Part shown: positions 9,462 to 17,724 of the stretch, piece after piece
Numbering within the stretch: position 1 is the first letter of the stretch
Layout of the letters: each line of letters opens with the position of its first letter
The notes under the pieces: model-generated
What the model was told of the DNA's origin: nothing
The model's input: the letters and a program-made list of their open reading frames with translations, nothing else
Databases searched by the model: none
DNA from: Trabulsiella odontotermitis
GTDB lineage: Bacteria > Pseudomonadota > Gammaproteobacteria > Enterobacterales > Enterobacteriaceae
Length of the DNA stretch: 64,000 nt
Direction: 5' to 3'
Assembly: GCF_001297775.1 (NCBI RefSeq)
Contig: NZ_LIFX01000001.1
Span: 310,001 to 374,000 of the forward strand
Position numbers and translations under genes: made by a program

Positions 9462-9481
9462 GGAATCGTGTGTTCCGGACC

Positions 9482-9580
9482 CTACGGCGCATTGCCGACG
9501 ACCACCACCACACGCACGACGACCACCGCGGCGAGTTGCGCGGTGTTTAGTAGGTTCGTCGTATGCATGGAAGCGTTCAT
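9482..9580 (-). CDS. ivbL: ilvB operon leader peptide IvbL
   Basis: A 32-codon leader whose C-terminal half is VVVVRVVVVVGNAP, the same ending as E. coli IvbL, with nine valine codons before the attenuator. The N-terminal half (MNAS...NLLNTAQL) differs from K-12 but keeps leucines, so both amino acids can be sensed. The ATG at 9580 gives the same 32-residue length as E. coli; an internal ATG at 9568 would give 28 residues. It acts by ribosome stalling; the peptide itself is not expected to have a role. Confidence 0.92.
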   Translation of the reverse strand: MNASMHTTNLLNTAQLAAVVVVRVVVVVGNAP

Positions 9581-9603
9581 TTGGGACCAGCCTGTGATTC
9601 ATC

Positions 9604-9640
9604 AATTGAATTTATACAAACACAGGTTTGGCTGGCAGAC
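9604..9640 (-). promoter_or_regulatory. ivbL-ilvBN promoter
   Basis: A TATAAA -10 box on the minus strand (9611-9616) lies about 30 bases before the ivbL ATG, placing the transcript start near 9604. A clear -35 hexamer at 17 bases is not seen, consistent with dependence on an activator; CRP activates ilvBN in E. coli. Confidence 0.6.
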
Positions 9641-9708
9641 AACGGAATTATTTTCATCAGCGGAAAATCTGCGCCATCGATCACGTTTCGTTTTGCCGCC
9701 GCAGAAAA

Positions 9709-9787
9709 CAAAAAACCTCGCCGGAGCGAGGTTTTTATCAACAGCGTGTGCGGATGGTAGCCGCAGAACACACTGTGTTACGTCAAC
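9709..9787 (-). ncRNA. istR: IstR-1 antisense RNA, antitoxin of tisB
   Basis: A roughly 79-nt RNA on the minus strand. A strong promoter precedes it: TTGCGC (9817-9822), 17-base spacer, TATAAT (9794-9799). The predicted 5' end is GTTGACGTAACACAGTGTG, as in E. coli IstR-1, and the RNA ends in the stem CCTCGCtccgGCGAGG plus a T run. Bases 9769-9787 are perfectly complementary over 19 nt to the tis mRNA at 10017-10035. In E. coli this pairing blocks ribosome standby on tisAB mRNA and so prevents toxin synthesis without DNA damage. Confidence 0.93.
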
Positions 9788-9884
9788 GGCTAAATTATAC
9801 GCGAACAGCGGCGAACGCGCAATTTTCGGCACGGATTTTGACAGGTAGAGTATGGTACAGCCGGGTGAATTTGTCCAAAAAATA

Positions 9885-9900
9885 CTGTTCATCCATACAG
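9885..9900. promoter_or_regulatory. LexA (SOS) box of the tis promoter
   Basis: CTGTTCATCCATACAG fits the LexA consensus CTGT-N8-ACAG exactly. It ends eight bases before the tis -10 box, overlapping the -35 region, so LexA should shut the promoter off until SOS induction. In E. coli the same box also controls the longer IstR-2 transcript. Confidence 0.92.
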
Positions 9901-9921
9901 TACCTATCTATAATGACTCTG
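9886..9921 (+). promoter_or_regulatory. tisB promoter
   Basis: A perfect TATAAT -10 (9909-9914) with a TGTTCA -35 at 17-base spacing inside the LexA box. Transcription would start near 9921 and give a leader of about 180 nt before tisB that contains the IstR-1 pairing site. The tisA reading frame within this leader is not translated in E. coli, and here it has no ATG inside the mRNA. Confidence 0.85.
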
Positions 9922-10104
9922 TTCACGGTGAGAAGTTCGGGGGCCGCGTGATACACGGGCGCAATAAAGTCCTGGCTGAAACGGGTGGTGCCGTCAGTGC
10001 CTTACCCCTGAGAGAGCACACTGTGTTACGTCAACAACGTGGTTGGTTACAGGCGGCGGAAAGGTACGCCAACCCGCAGTGCTCCTTTACCTGAGGAGAC
10101 GCGT

Positions 10105-10194
10105 ATGGGCGTGATGGATATGATCATTCTTATCCTCAAACTCATTGTTGCTGTACTGCAACTGCTTGATGCTGTCCTGAAATACTTTCGCTAA
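10105..10194 (+). CDS. tisB: SOS-induced membrane toxin TisB
   Basis: A 29-codon gene encoding one hydrophobic amphipathic helix; residues 9-27 read LILKLIVAVLQLLDAVLKY, matching E. coli TisB except one alanine-to-valine change, while the N-terminus MGVMDM differs. TisB inserts into the inner membrane, dissipates the proton gradient and promotes persister formation after DNA damage. GAGGAG lies seven bases before the ATG. Synthesis is repressed twice: by LexA at the promoter and by IstR-1 on the leader. Confidence 0.95.
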   Translation: MGVMDMIILILKLIVAVLQLLDAVLKYFR

Positions 10195-10214
10195 TTCAGG
10201 TTCAGGTCGCACCT

Positions 10215-10241
10215 AAGAGGGGCGGGCAACCGCCCCTCTTT
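10215..10241 (+). terminator. tisB terminator
   Basis: AGAGGGGCGG, a GCAA loop, then CCGCCCCTCTTT just after the tisB stop forms a ten-pair, GC-rich hairpin. The remaining sequence up to emrD (about 210 bases) shows no further gene. Confidence 0.9.
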
Positions 10242-10451
10242 CATCACCAGGCGTGTTGTGATGCGCCACCGGGAAGAACGCTGGCAACATAACTTGCCGA
10301 AATTGTTTACAAATCCTGCCTGCAATCATCTCACCATTCACCTTCACAATGGTTAAGTTGTCATCATGCTGTGGTAGATTCCTCCCGCATTTATGGGTAT
10401 TCCTGGCGATTTATTCTTCACTTTCTCTTTTTTTAAGACGTAACATTCGAC

Positions 10452-11636
10452 ATGAAAAGGCATAAGAACTTCAATTTGTTGTTGATGTTGGTTCTGCTGG
10501 TGGCCGTCGGGCAGATGGCGCAAACCATCTACATCCCGGCTATTGCGGATATGGCGCTGGAATTACAGGTCCGGGAAGGTGCGGTACAGAGCGTGATGGC
10601 AGCGTATCTGCTGACCTACGGCGTCTCGCAACTGTTTTATGGCCCGCTCTCGGATCGCGTTGGCCGACGCCCGGTGATCCTGATCGGGATGACGATTTTT
10701 ATACTGGCGACGCTGATTGCCATTACCACGCACAGCCTGCCGGTGCTGATCGCAGCAAGCGCGCTGCAAGGCATGGGCACCGGCGTGGGTGGCGTGATGG
10801 CGCGGACACTGCCGCGCGATCTGTACGAAGGTACGCAGCTTCGCCATGCCAACAGTTTGTTAAATATGGGGATTCTGGTCAGCCCGTTGCTGGCGCCGCT
10901 GATTGGCGGTCTGCTGACGACCGGCTGGGGCTGGCGCGCCTGCTACGGTTTCCTGCTGGCGCTGTGTGTCATCGTGACCTTTAGCATGGCCCGCTGGATG
11001 CCGGAAACACGCCCGAAAGAAGCGCCGCGTACCCGTCTCATCACCAGCTATAAAACACTGTTTGGCAGTACCGCGTTCAACTGTTATCTGCTGATGCTGA
11101 TCGGCGGGCTGGCGGGGATTGCGGTCTTTGAAGCCAGCTCCGGTGTACTGCTGGGTGGCGTACTCGGCCTCAACAGTATGGTGGTGAGTATTCTGTTTAT
11201 TCTGCCGATCCCCGCCGCCTTTTTTGGCGCCTGGTTTGCCGGTCGTCAGAACAAACGTTTTTCATCGCTGATGTGGCAATCAGTAATCAGCTGCCTGCTG
11301 GCGGGCCTGATGATGTGGATCCCCGGCCTGTTCGGCGTCATGACCGTCTGGACGCTGCTGATCCCCGCGGCGCTGTTTTTCTTCGGCGCAGGCATGTTGT
11401 TTCCGCTGGCGACCAGCGGCGCAATGGAGCCGTTCCCGTTTCTCGCCGGGACTGCTGGCGCGCTGGTGGGTGGCCTGCAGAATATCGGTTCCGGCGTGCT
11501 GGCGTGGCTGTCGGCAATGATGCCGCAGACCGGTCAGGGCAGCCTCGGCCTGTTGATGATGCTGATGGGTCTTTTGATCCTGCTGTGCTGGCTACCGCTG
11601 GCGTCGCGCTTTAACCAGCATCAACAGACCATCTAG
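10452..11636 (+). CDS. emrD: Multidrug efflux transporter EmrD
   Basis: A 394-residue, 12-helix proton-driven major facilitator of the DHA1 group, homologous to E. coli EmrD, which exports hydrophobic uncouplers and detergents. The family motif between helices 2 and 3 is GPLSDRVGRR at 64-73. Length matches EmrD. No strong ribosome site is seen before the ATG (AAGACGTAAC only). It stands next to tisB, as in K-12, and converges with the sulfatase maturase gene. Confidence 0.95.
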   Translation: MKRHKNFNLLLMLVLLVAVGQMAQTIYIPAIADMALELQVREGAVQSVMAAYLLTYGVSQLFYGPLSDRVGRRPVILIGMTIFILATLIAITTHSLPVLIAASALQGMGTGVGGVMARTLPRDLYEGTQLRHANSLLNMGILVSPLLAPLIGGLLTTGWGWRACYGFLLALCVIVTFSMARWMPETRPKEAPRTRLITSYKTLFGSTAFNCYLLMLIGGLAGIAVFEASSGVLLGGVLGLNSMVVSILFILPIPAAFFGAWFAGRQNKRFSSLMWQSVISCLLAGLMMWIPGLFGVMTVWTLLIPAALFFFGAGMLFPLATSGAMEPFPFLAGTAGALVGGLQNIGSGVLAWLSAMMPQTGQGSLGLLMMLMGLLILLCWLPLASRFNQHQQTI

Positions 11637-12752
11637 TTACGGTTGCAGCATCACCATCAACTCGACCGGTGAGCGGTGCTGCTTAATCAGATCCCGCATC
11701 ACTTTCATATAGGGTGCGGTATAGGTGAAAAAGCGCTGATAGCCTTCACATAAGGCGCTCACGCCGTCAGCGGTGCGATGTTTCGGGCAATCGCCATTGC
11801 ACAGCTGACGCATGTGGCACTCCTGGCAGACCGGCGGCAGCGAGGATTTTTTGTTCTCGCCAAAGGCGACCGCTGCCTGGCTGTGGTTCATCTCTGCAAG
11901 CGTGGTGTGATGAATGTTGCCCATCCGGTATTGCGGATAAACAAAGTGATCGCACTGGTAGACATCGCCATTGGCCTCCAGCGCAAACGCGTGACCACAG
12001 GTTTCACTTTGCGCGCACATCTGCGAGGGGTAGCCGCTCCAGGCGCCAAGCGTTGAGTCAAAAAGCTGCACGTAGGTGCGGCCGACATCTTCCCGTACCC
12101 AGACGTCGAACACCGTGGTGAGAAATTCGCCCCAGGCTTCCGCCGTGACCGATTCCGCACTCGGTTCTCCATTTTTATCCAGTTCCATCAGAGGAATAAA
12201 CTGGATAAACGGTGTGCCCTGACGACGTAAATAGCGGTACACCCGTTCGGCATGCTGGCTGTTTTGCCGGTTCACCACGGTCAGCAGATTAAAATCAACG
12301 CGATGGGCGATCAGCCGGGAAATCGCCTCGATCACTTTAAAATGCGTCGGTTTACCGCTGCGGTTAACCCGCCATGTGTCGTGGAGATCGGCCGGGCCAT
12401 CAAGCGAAATACCCACCAGCCAGTCGTTGTCGCGAAAGAAGCGACACCACTCGTCGGTTATCAGTATCCCGTTGGTTTGAAAGGCGTTATGAATGCGTTT
12501 TCCGTCAGCGTACTGCTTTTGCAACGTGACAACGCGACGAAAGAAATCAATGCCGCACAGCGTGGGCTCACCGCCCTGCCAGGCAAACTGCACGTCCTTT
12601 CCCGGTTGCGCGTCAATCTGCTGGCGGATAAATGCCTCGAGGGTGGCTTCATCCATAACGTCATTTTTGGGCTTATCAAGGTAGTAGCAATAACGGCATT
12701 TGAGGTTACACCGCGAGCTGGCTGGCTTAGCCATCACGTGACATCCTGTCAT
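11637..12752 (-). CDS. Anaerobic sulfatase-maturating radical SAM enzyme
   Basis: A 371-residue radical SAM protein of the anSME (AtsB/ChuR/AslB) family. It oxidises the active-site Cys or Ser of a sulfatase to formylglycine, without oxygen. The radical cluster cysteines are C15, C19 and C22 (CNLKCRYC); GGEPTL is at 60-65. The SPASM part supplies C246, C252, C267, C309, C312, C318, C322 and C335 for two further Fe-S clusters, and CDHFVYP surrounds the conserved Asp268. It is the last gene of a cluster with its probable substrate, the sulfatase at 13461-14954, and overlaps yidG by four bases. In E. coli K-12 the corresponding yidF is only a short relic. Confidence 0.93.
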   Translation of the reverse strand: MTGCHVMAKPASSRCNLKCRYCYYLDKPKNDVMDEATLEAFIRQQIDAQPGKDVQFAWQGGEPTLCGIDFFRRVVTLQKQYADGKRIHNAFQTNGILITDEWCRFFRDNDWLVGISLDGPADLHDTWRVNRSGKPTHFKVIEAISRLIAHRVDFNLLTVVNRQNSQHAERVYRYLRRQGTPFIQFIPLMELDKNGEPSAESVTAEAWGEFLTTVFDVWVREDVGRTYVQLFDSTLGAWSGYPSQMCAQSETCGHAFALEANGDVYQCDHFVYPQYRMGNIHHTTLAEMNHSQAAVAFGENKKSSLPPVCQECHMRQLCNGDCPKHRTADGVSALCEGYQRFFTYTAPYMKVMRDLIKQHRSPVELMVMLQP

Positions 12753-13111
12753 ACAGCATCCTTTAAAAATATGGCGATTTGTCTTAAGTGCGTTACAGCA
12801 AACAATAATGCGAGGGAAAGGACAGCGAGGGAGATCAAAAATTTGTCACGCACTGCTCGCGGTTGGGCGAAATCGCTCTTATTGACGTCCATCACGTTAC
12901 GATTTCGGGTATATCGCCATAAAATAATGCTGACCACCGCCAGCAGGCAGAGGGAGATCCAGAACGGCATGCCTGATTGATGCCAGTTATGTTTCACTGC
13001 CAGCGCCATCAGCGCGCCATATCCCAGTAATGTACGAAACCACGCCAGCGACGTACGCTCCGGTTGCAGACCGGGGTCCTTCTGGCGGCGCGCTTTGCGG
13101 CTATCCGGCAT
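12749..13111 (-). CDS. yidG: DUF202 inner-membrane protein YidG
   Basis: A 120-residue membrane protein with three predicted helices and the DUF202 N-terminal signature ERTSLAWFRTLLGYGALMA (18-36). It is homologous to E. coli YidG; function unknown. It overlaps yidH upstream by 11 bases and the maturase gene downstream by ATGA, so all are likely translated together. Related DUF202 domains occur in vacuolar transporter chaperone proteins, but that gives no function here. Confidence 0.9.
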   Translation of the reverse strand: MPDSRKARRQKDPGLQPERTSLAWFRTLLGYGALMALAVKHNWHQSGMPFWISLCLLAVVSIILWRYTRNRNVMDVNKSDFAQPRAVRDKFLISLAVLSLALLFAVTHLRQIAIFLKDAV

Positions 13112-13448
13112 AGAACACCAGCCCCATCACCGTTGCCGCCACTCCCATCAAAATGATGCTGATGATCAACAGGCTGTGCGTGTAGGGTAAATCTTCTTTC
13201 ATCCGCATCGCTTTTTCGTTTTTCAGCCAGCGCAGATAGCCGTAGATCGCCAGCATGCCGGCAAACAGGCACAGCAGCAGCGCCAGCACTTCACGAATGA
13301 GCGGCGTGGCGAAATCGGGCGCCAGCTGATCCAACCCGACACCCGCCGCCAGAAACCCCAGCGCGGTGCGGATCCAGGCAAGATAGGTTCGCTCGTTAGC
13401 CAGCGAAAAGCGGTAATCCGGCGCTTCGCCAAGGCGCGAAATTTTCAT
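13101..13448 (-). CDS. yidH: DUF202 inner-membrane protein YidH
   Basis: A 115-residue, three-helix membrane protein with the DUF202 signature NERTYLAWIRTALGFLAAG (18-36), paralogous to its neighbour YidG. The two probably work as a pair in the membrane; what they do is not known. AGGAG precedes the ATG. It starts 12 bases after the sulfatase stop. K-12 has an extra gene, yidI, between the sulfatase and yidH that is absent here. Confidence 0.9.
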   Translation of the reverse strand: MKISRLGEAPDYRFSLANERTYLAWIRTALGFLAAGVGLDQLAPDFATPLIREVLALLLCLFAGMLAIYGYLRWLKNEKAMRMKEDLPYTHSLLIISIILMGVAATVMGLVFYAG

Positions 13449-13460
13449 TGGATCTCCTGT

Positions 13461-14954
13461 TCAGAATTTCTGTTTCTTCTCTTCCACCTTAACACCCTGC
13501 GTTGGCATGCCGGTATCGTAATCACGTACCACCGGCGAGTAGCCATCCTCCGGGCGTGGGCGAAACGCACCCATCCAGCGCGGCTGTGCCTGTATTCGCC
13601 ACGGCCGCATGCTCCACTGATACGTGCGAAACGGATCGCGGATTTTATCCATATAGTCCAGCAGCTCATCGTGCAGGCGATCGCGAATCTGTGAAAAATC
13701 AGCGTCATCGATGAGATTTCGCATCTCGTTGGGATCGTTTTGCCTGTCGTACAGTTCATCGCTGGTGAACAGGTTAAGCACCAGTTTATAGTCATCGGTC
13801 ACCCAACAACGCACCGGAATAAAACCGCCGAAGCTGTCATGCTCAATCTCATAACGGTTAAATTCGACCATCACCCCGCGCTCTGGCGGTGCCGCGAAGA
13901 TATTCTCTCCCGGCAAAATATCCGGCTGATGAATGCCCGCCAGCGCCATTAAGGTCGGCAGCAAATCGATATGGCTGACCGGGGTATCCACCTGTTTTTT
14001 GATGCCGGACGGCGCTCGCATGATCAGCGGAATACGGGTGATGTCATCATACATCGCCGCGCCCTTGCTAATCAGGCGATGAGCACCCATCATTTCGCCG
14101 TGATCAGAGGTATAAATCACCCAGGTGTTTTGCTGTTGCTCCGGCGTTAACGCGTTGATCACCCGGCCAATCTGGTCGTCAACGAAATCATTGCAGGCAA
14201 AATACATCGGGTGATGGTACAGCGCGTCGTCCCCAACAGGCGATGGCATCGCCTGCGCCCACAAACGGTGATGAACGGGTTTGCTGGCGAGATCGTCGTG
14301 CCCTTTTTCGCCGAGGTCGTAATAGAAATCCTGATACTTCTCCAGATACTCCACCGGGCAGGTGAACGGATGATGCGGTTCATCATAGGAAACCACCATC
14401 AGGAACGGTTCGTCGCTGCGCGCGGGTTGCGCCAGAAAATCGATCGCCCGGTTGCTGATGCGGTGTGCCCAGGTAAAGGTTTCATCGATGTGGTGTGCCT
14501 GCAAATCCTCAACGCTGTTGAGGCCGTTTCGCCAGAGACCGATCTGCTCATCGGTCAGTTCTGAGAGGTAGTTGGCGCCGTCATACCAGTAGTCAGCATC
14601 CCATTCCGACGGGCAAATCCCGGTACCGAAATAATCATGCCCGTCGAGGTGCCACTTACCGATGTAACAGGTGTGGTAACCCGCATCCTGGAAATAACGC
14701 CCCATCGTCGAGATGTTTTTCCCCGGCGCGACGTTATTAGTCCACGGCCCGGACTGGTTGGCGTAAATACCGGTAAACAACCCGGCACGCGCTGGCGTGC
14801 ATACCGGGGAGCAGGTGTAGGCGGAATTAAAACGGATCCCTTCGTCTGCCAGCTTGTCGATATGTTGGGTATTCAGCGGCTTACCGCTGTAACAGCCCAC
14901 CATATTGGTTGCCTGGGTGTCAGTCATGATGAACAGAAAATTGGGGCGATTCAT
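13461..14954 (-). CDS. yidJ: Cys-type sulfatase YidJ
   Basis: A 497-residue enzyme of the alkaline phosphatase/arylsulfatase superfamily, expected to hydrolyse sulfate esters. The formylglycine signature is C52-T-P-A-R56. Metal and active-site residues are seen in MTDTQATN (Asp11 or Asp12 region), GKWHLDG (K100, H102) and TSDHGEM (D284, H285). No signal peptide is visible, so it should act in the cytoplasm on an imported sulfated compound. It overlaps the transporter gene yidK by ATGA, and the matching anaerobic maturase lies two genes downstream. The natural substrate is unknown. Confidence 0.92.
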   Translation of the reverse strand: MNRPNFLFIMTDTQATNMVGCYSGKPLNTQHIDKLADEGIRFNSAYTCSPVCTPARAGLFTGIYANQSGPWTNNVAPGKNISTMGRYFQDAGYHTCYIGKWHLDGHDYFGTGICPSEWDADYWYDGANYLSELTDEQIGLWRNGLNSVEDLQAHHIDETFTWAHRISNRAIDFLAQPARSDEPFLMVVSYDEPHHPFTCPVEYLEKYQDFYYDLGEKGHDDLASKPVHHRLWAQAMPSPVGDDALYHHPMYFACNDFVDDQIGRVINALTPEQQQNTWVIYTSDHGEMMGAHRLISKGAAMYDDITRIPLIMRAPSGIKKQVDTPVSHIDLLPTLMALAGIHQPDILPGENIFAAPPERGVMVEFNRYEIEHDSFGGFIPVRCWVTDDYKLVLNLFTSDELYDRQNDPNEMRNLIDDADFSQIRDRLHDELLDYMDKIRDPFRTYQWSMRPWRIQAQPRWMGAFRPRPEDGYSPVVRDYDTGMPTQGVKVEEKKQKF

Positions 14955-16666
14955 GATTTGTCCTTAACGTCAGAAGCAAGTTCAGCAGGCACAATGCGGC
15001 GCTCATGCCAGTGGCTGTAAATCAGGTAAACCACCACGGCGGCAACGATGAGATAGCAGATGACAGTCAGCCATTCAGACGCGTAACCGCCGAAGTGCGC
15101 CAGGCCGGAATAGACGCCAATCATCGCGAACAGGACACCAACAGAGGCGATTTTCGCATGTCGCCACGGCGCCATATCGACCGCAAACGCGTCGTGGAAT
15201 TTAAACGGTGTGGCACGCGGTTTGATTGCGCCGATCACCAGCATCAGCACCACGTTGATGCAGAACGTGCAGGCCAGCACATAAAGAAAATGGAAGTCGA
15301 ATTTCACCAGGTAGTTAACGACGATGTAGCTGCAAATACCGAAGAACATGGCGGCTTTCGCGGCGATCGCCGGGATTCGGGGGAAGAAAAAGCCCATGAT
15401 GACAATCGTTACCAGCGGCACGTTATAAATACCGTTGAGCTGTTTCATCCAGGTGTAAAGCCCTTGCGGCGCGTTAGCTATCCATGGCGCGACCAGCACC
15501 GAGACAATTGCCACAATAAAACCGAAGCGACGCCCCACGGATACCAGTTGATCCGGCGTGGCCTGCTCGTTGATGATGCGACGGTAAATGCCCATGCTGA
15601 ACAGCGTCGAGGCGCTGTTTAAAAAGCCGCAAAACGCGCTGATGATCGCCCCGAAAAGTACCGCGCTGAAAAAGCCCACCAGCGGCAACGGCATGACTTT
15701 GTTGACCAGCGCCGGATAGGCCATGTCCGCTTTCGGCAAGTCCTGAAACAGATGGAAAGCAATGACGCCCGGCAGTACCAGAATCAGCGGGTCGAGCATT
15801 TTCAGTACTGCGGTCAGCAGCGCCCCTTTTTGCCCTTCGGACAGGCTTTTTGACGCCAGCGTGCGCTGGACAATGCCCTGGTTGGTACACCAGTAAAACG
15901 TATTCACCAGAATCAACCCGGTCAGCGCCGCGCCAATCGGCACCGGATCGTGGCTGCCGCCGATGGAGTTGAGCATCTGGCTGTGATCCTGCGTCAGCCG
16001 ATTAATGCCCTGCGACAGGCTACCGTTGCCCATCGCCAGCAGGCCAAAAAACGGGACCATCAGCCCGCCAATCACCAGGCCAATGCCGTTAATCACGTCG
16101 GCAATCGCAATCGCGCGCATCCCGCCAACGACGGCATACAAAATGCCGCAAATCCCGAGTACAGTGACCATCGCCCAGATGGCCGCGTTCTGTGAAATGC
16201 CAAAGGCTTCAGTGACATGAAACATGCTGTTGAAGGCCAGCGCGCCGGAGTAAAGAATGATCGGCAGGAAGCAGATCCCGGTCGCAATGAGAAAGCAGCA
16301 GTCGATGATGATGCGCGTGGTTTTGTCATAGCGCTCTTCAATGAAATCGGGAATGGTAGCAATGCCACGCTGCAGATAGCGCGGCAGAAAAATCAGTGCC
16401 AGGAAGATCAGCGGAATCGCGGAAATTACTTCCCAGGCCATCACTGACATTCCGCTGCGGTAGGCCTGGCCGGTCAGACCGACCAGTTGTTCTGTCGACA
16501 GGTTGGTTAGCATCAGAGAGGCGGCGATCACCGGCGCTTTCAGCGACCGACCGGCAAGAAAATAGCCCTGTTGCGAACCGGTATCCGCTTTACGCAACTT
16601 CCACCAGGTGATGAAGGCCACCAGCAGCGTAAAAGCGATAAAGCTCACAATTTGCTGAATACTCAT
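14951..16666 (-). CDS. yidK: Solute:sodium symporter YidK
   Basis: A 571-residue transporter of the SSS/SLC5 family with about 14 predicted helices, close to E. coli YidK. Conserved stretches include SLMLTNLSTEQLVGLTGQAY near the N-terminus and NTFYWCTNQGIVQR in the middle, both typical of sugar-type SSS proteins. It probably imports the compound that YidJ desulfates; this follows from the four-base overlap, not from a known substrate. Two adjacent ATG codons exist; the second (16666) is better spaced from AAGGG and gives the E. coli length. Confidence 0.9.
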   Translation of the reverse strand: MSIQQIVSFIAFTLLVAFITWWKLRKADTGSQQGYFLAGRSLKAPVIAASLMLTNLSTEQLVGLTGQAYRSGMSVMAWEVISAIPLIFLALIFLPRYLQRGIATIPDFIEERYDKTTRIIIDCCFLIATGICFLPIILYSGALAFNSMFHVTEAFGISQNAAIWAMVTVLGICGILYAVVGGMRAIAIADVINGIGLVIGGLMVPFFGLLAMGNGSLSQGINRLTQDHSQMLNSIGGSHDPVPIGAALTGLILVNTFYWCTNQGIVQRTLASKSLSEGQKGALLTAVLKMLDPLILVLPGVIAFHLFQDLPKADMAYPALVNKVMPLPLVGFFSAVLFGAIISAFCGFLNSASTLFSMGIYRRIINEQATPDQLVSVGRRFGFIVAIVSVLVAPWIANAPQGLYTWMKQLNGIYNVPLVTIVIMGFFFPRIPAIAAKAAMFFGICSYIVVNYLVKFDFHFLYVLACTFCINVVLMLVIGAIKPRATPFKFHDAFAVDMAPWRHAKIASVGVLFAMIGVYSGLAHFGGYASEWLTVICYLIVAAVVVYLIYSHWHERRIVPAELASDVKDKS

Positions 16667-16839
16667 CATATGCCCTTATTTATGATTATGTCCGGCCGTC
16701 GAAGGACAGAGGAATAAAGGACGCACCGGAACCAGGCGGTTTGTTTTCTTAAACGACAAGCAACACATCCCCGAAAAGAAAAAAGTATGCTACGTTTTAA
16801 TTTCAGGTTGCAGGCATAATTCGCCGACGGGAAATTAAA

Positions 16840-17724
16840 ATGAATGGAAAAATTCAAATTTCGCATGTAAAAAACGAAACCACGTACAATATTCCATTAG
16901 TTCTTGATGAAAATGTGATCTCAAGCGGACTTTCCCTCATCTCGCTGTGGCACACACTGGCCGATGAAACCTACCGCGTGACCTGGCCTCGTGATAAGAA
17001 AAAGCCGTTGATTGCCAACTCATGGGTGGCAGTTTATACCCTGCAGGGCTGCGGGCGGATATACCTCAAAGATAATTCCGAAATTACGCTTAATGGAAAT
17101 TGCGTTATATTTCTGAAACCGATGGAGATTAAATCTTATCATTGCGACGGGCTCATCTGGGAGCAATACTGGATGGAGTTTATCCCCACCAGCATAATGG
17201 AAATACCGATATTACAAACGGGGATAATATATAACGGAGAGAACTTTAATAAAGAACTCAATGAGGTTGCAGAGCTGATAAATAGCCGGGAATCGCTTAA
17301 AAACAACCTCGCGGTGGCATACCTCACCAAAATTATCTATCAGTGGATTTGTCTTATTGCGGAAAACGAACAGAAAGACCGCCAGTTAATAAAACTGGAG
17401 AAACTGATCACCGCGTTACACAGTGATCCGCAAAAACGCTGGAGCGTGACAGATATGGCGCAGTGGATGCAGTGCAGTGAACCCTGGCTACGTCGTCTGT
17501 TTCTGCGATATACCGGGAAAACGCCGAAAGAGTATTATCTCGACGCACAACTGGACCTGGCGCAGTCGTTACTTAAACAGGAAGGGAATTCGGTCAGTGA
17601 CGTGGCGAACATGCTGAACTTTTTCGACTCGTTCCATTTCAGCAAAGCGTTTAAACACAAGTTTGGCTATGCGCCTTCAGCCGTTCTGAAAGCGCATAAG
17701 AGCCAGAAGGCGGGGACTAACTGA
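16840..17724 (+). CDS. yidL: AraC-family regulator YidL
   Basis: A 294-residue regulator with an N-terminal cupin-like sensing domain ([26 protein letters not shown]) and a C-terminal pair of helix-turn-helix motifs ([40 protein letters not shown]). Divergent from the yidK-yidJ-yidH-yidG-maturase cluster, it is the likely activator responding to the cluster's substrate. The 170-base gap between yidL and yidK shows no obvious repeated operator. Its 3' end overlaps yidE by eight bases, the two genes running towards each other. Confidence 0.9.
   Translation: MNGKIQISHVKNETTYNIPLVLDENVISSGLSLISLWHTLADETYRVTWPRDKKKPLIANSWVAVYTLQGCGRIYLKDNSEITLNGNCVIFLKPMEIKSYHCDGLIWEQYWMEFIPTSIMEIPILQTGIIYNGENFNKELNEVAELINSRESLKNNLAVAYLTKIIYQWICLIAENEQKDRQLIKLEKLITALHSDPQKRWSVTDMAQWMQCSEPWLRRLFLRYTGKTPKEYYLDAQLDLAQSLLKQEGNSVSDVANMLNFFDSFHFSKAFKHKFGYAPSAVLKAHKSQKAGTN

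Noticed and set aside
9852-10094. Open frame of about 80 codons before tisB
   Set aside because: Its ATG lies upstream of the tis promoter; inside the mRNA only the untranslated tisA-like frame remains. It is leader RNA.
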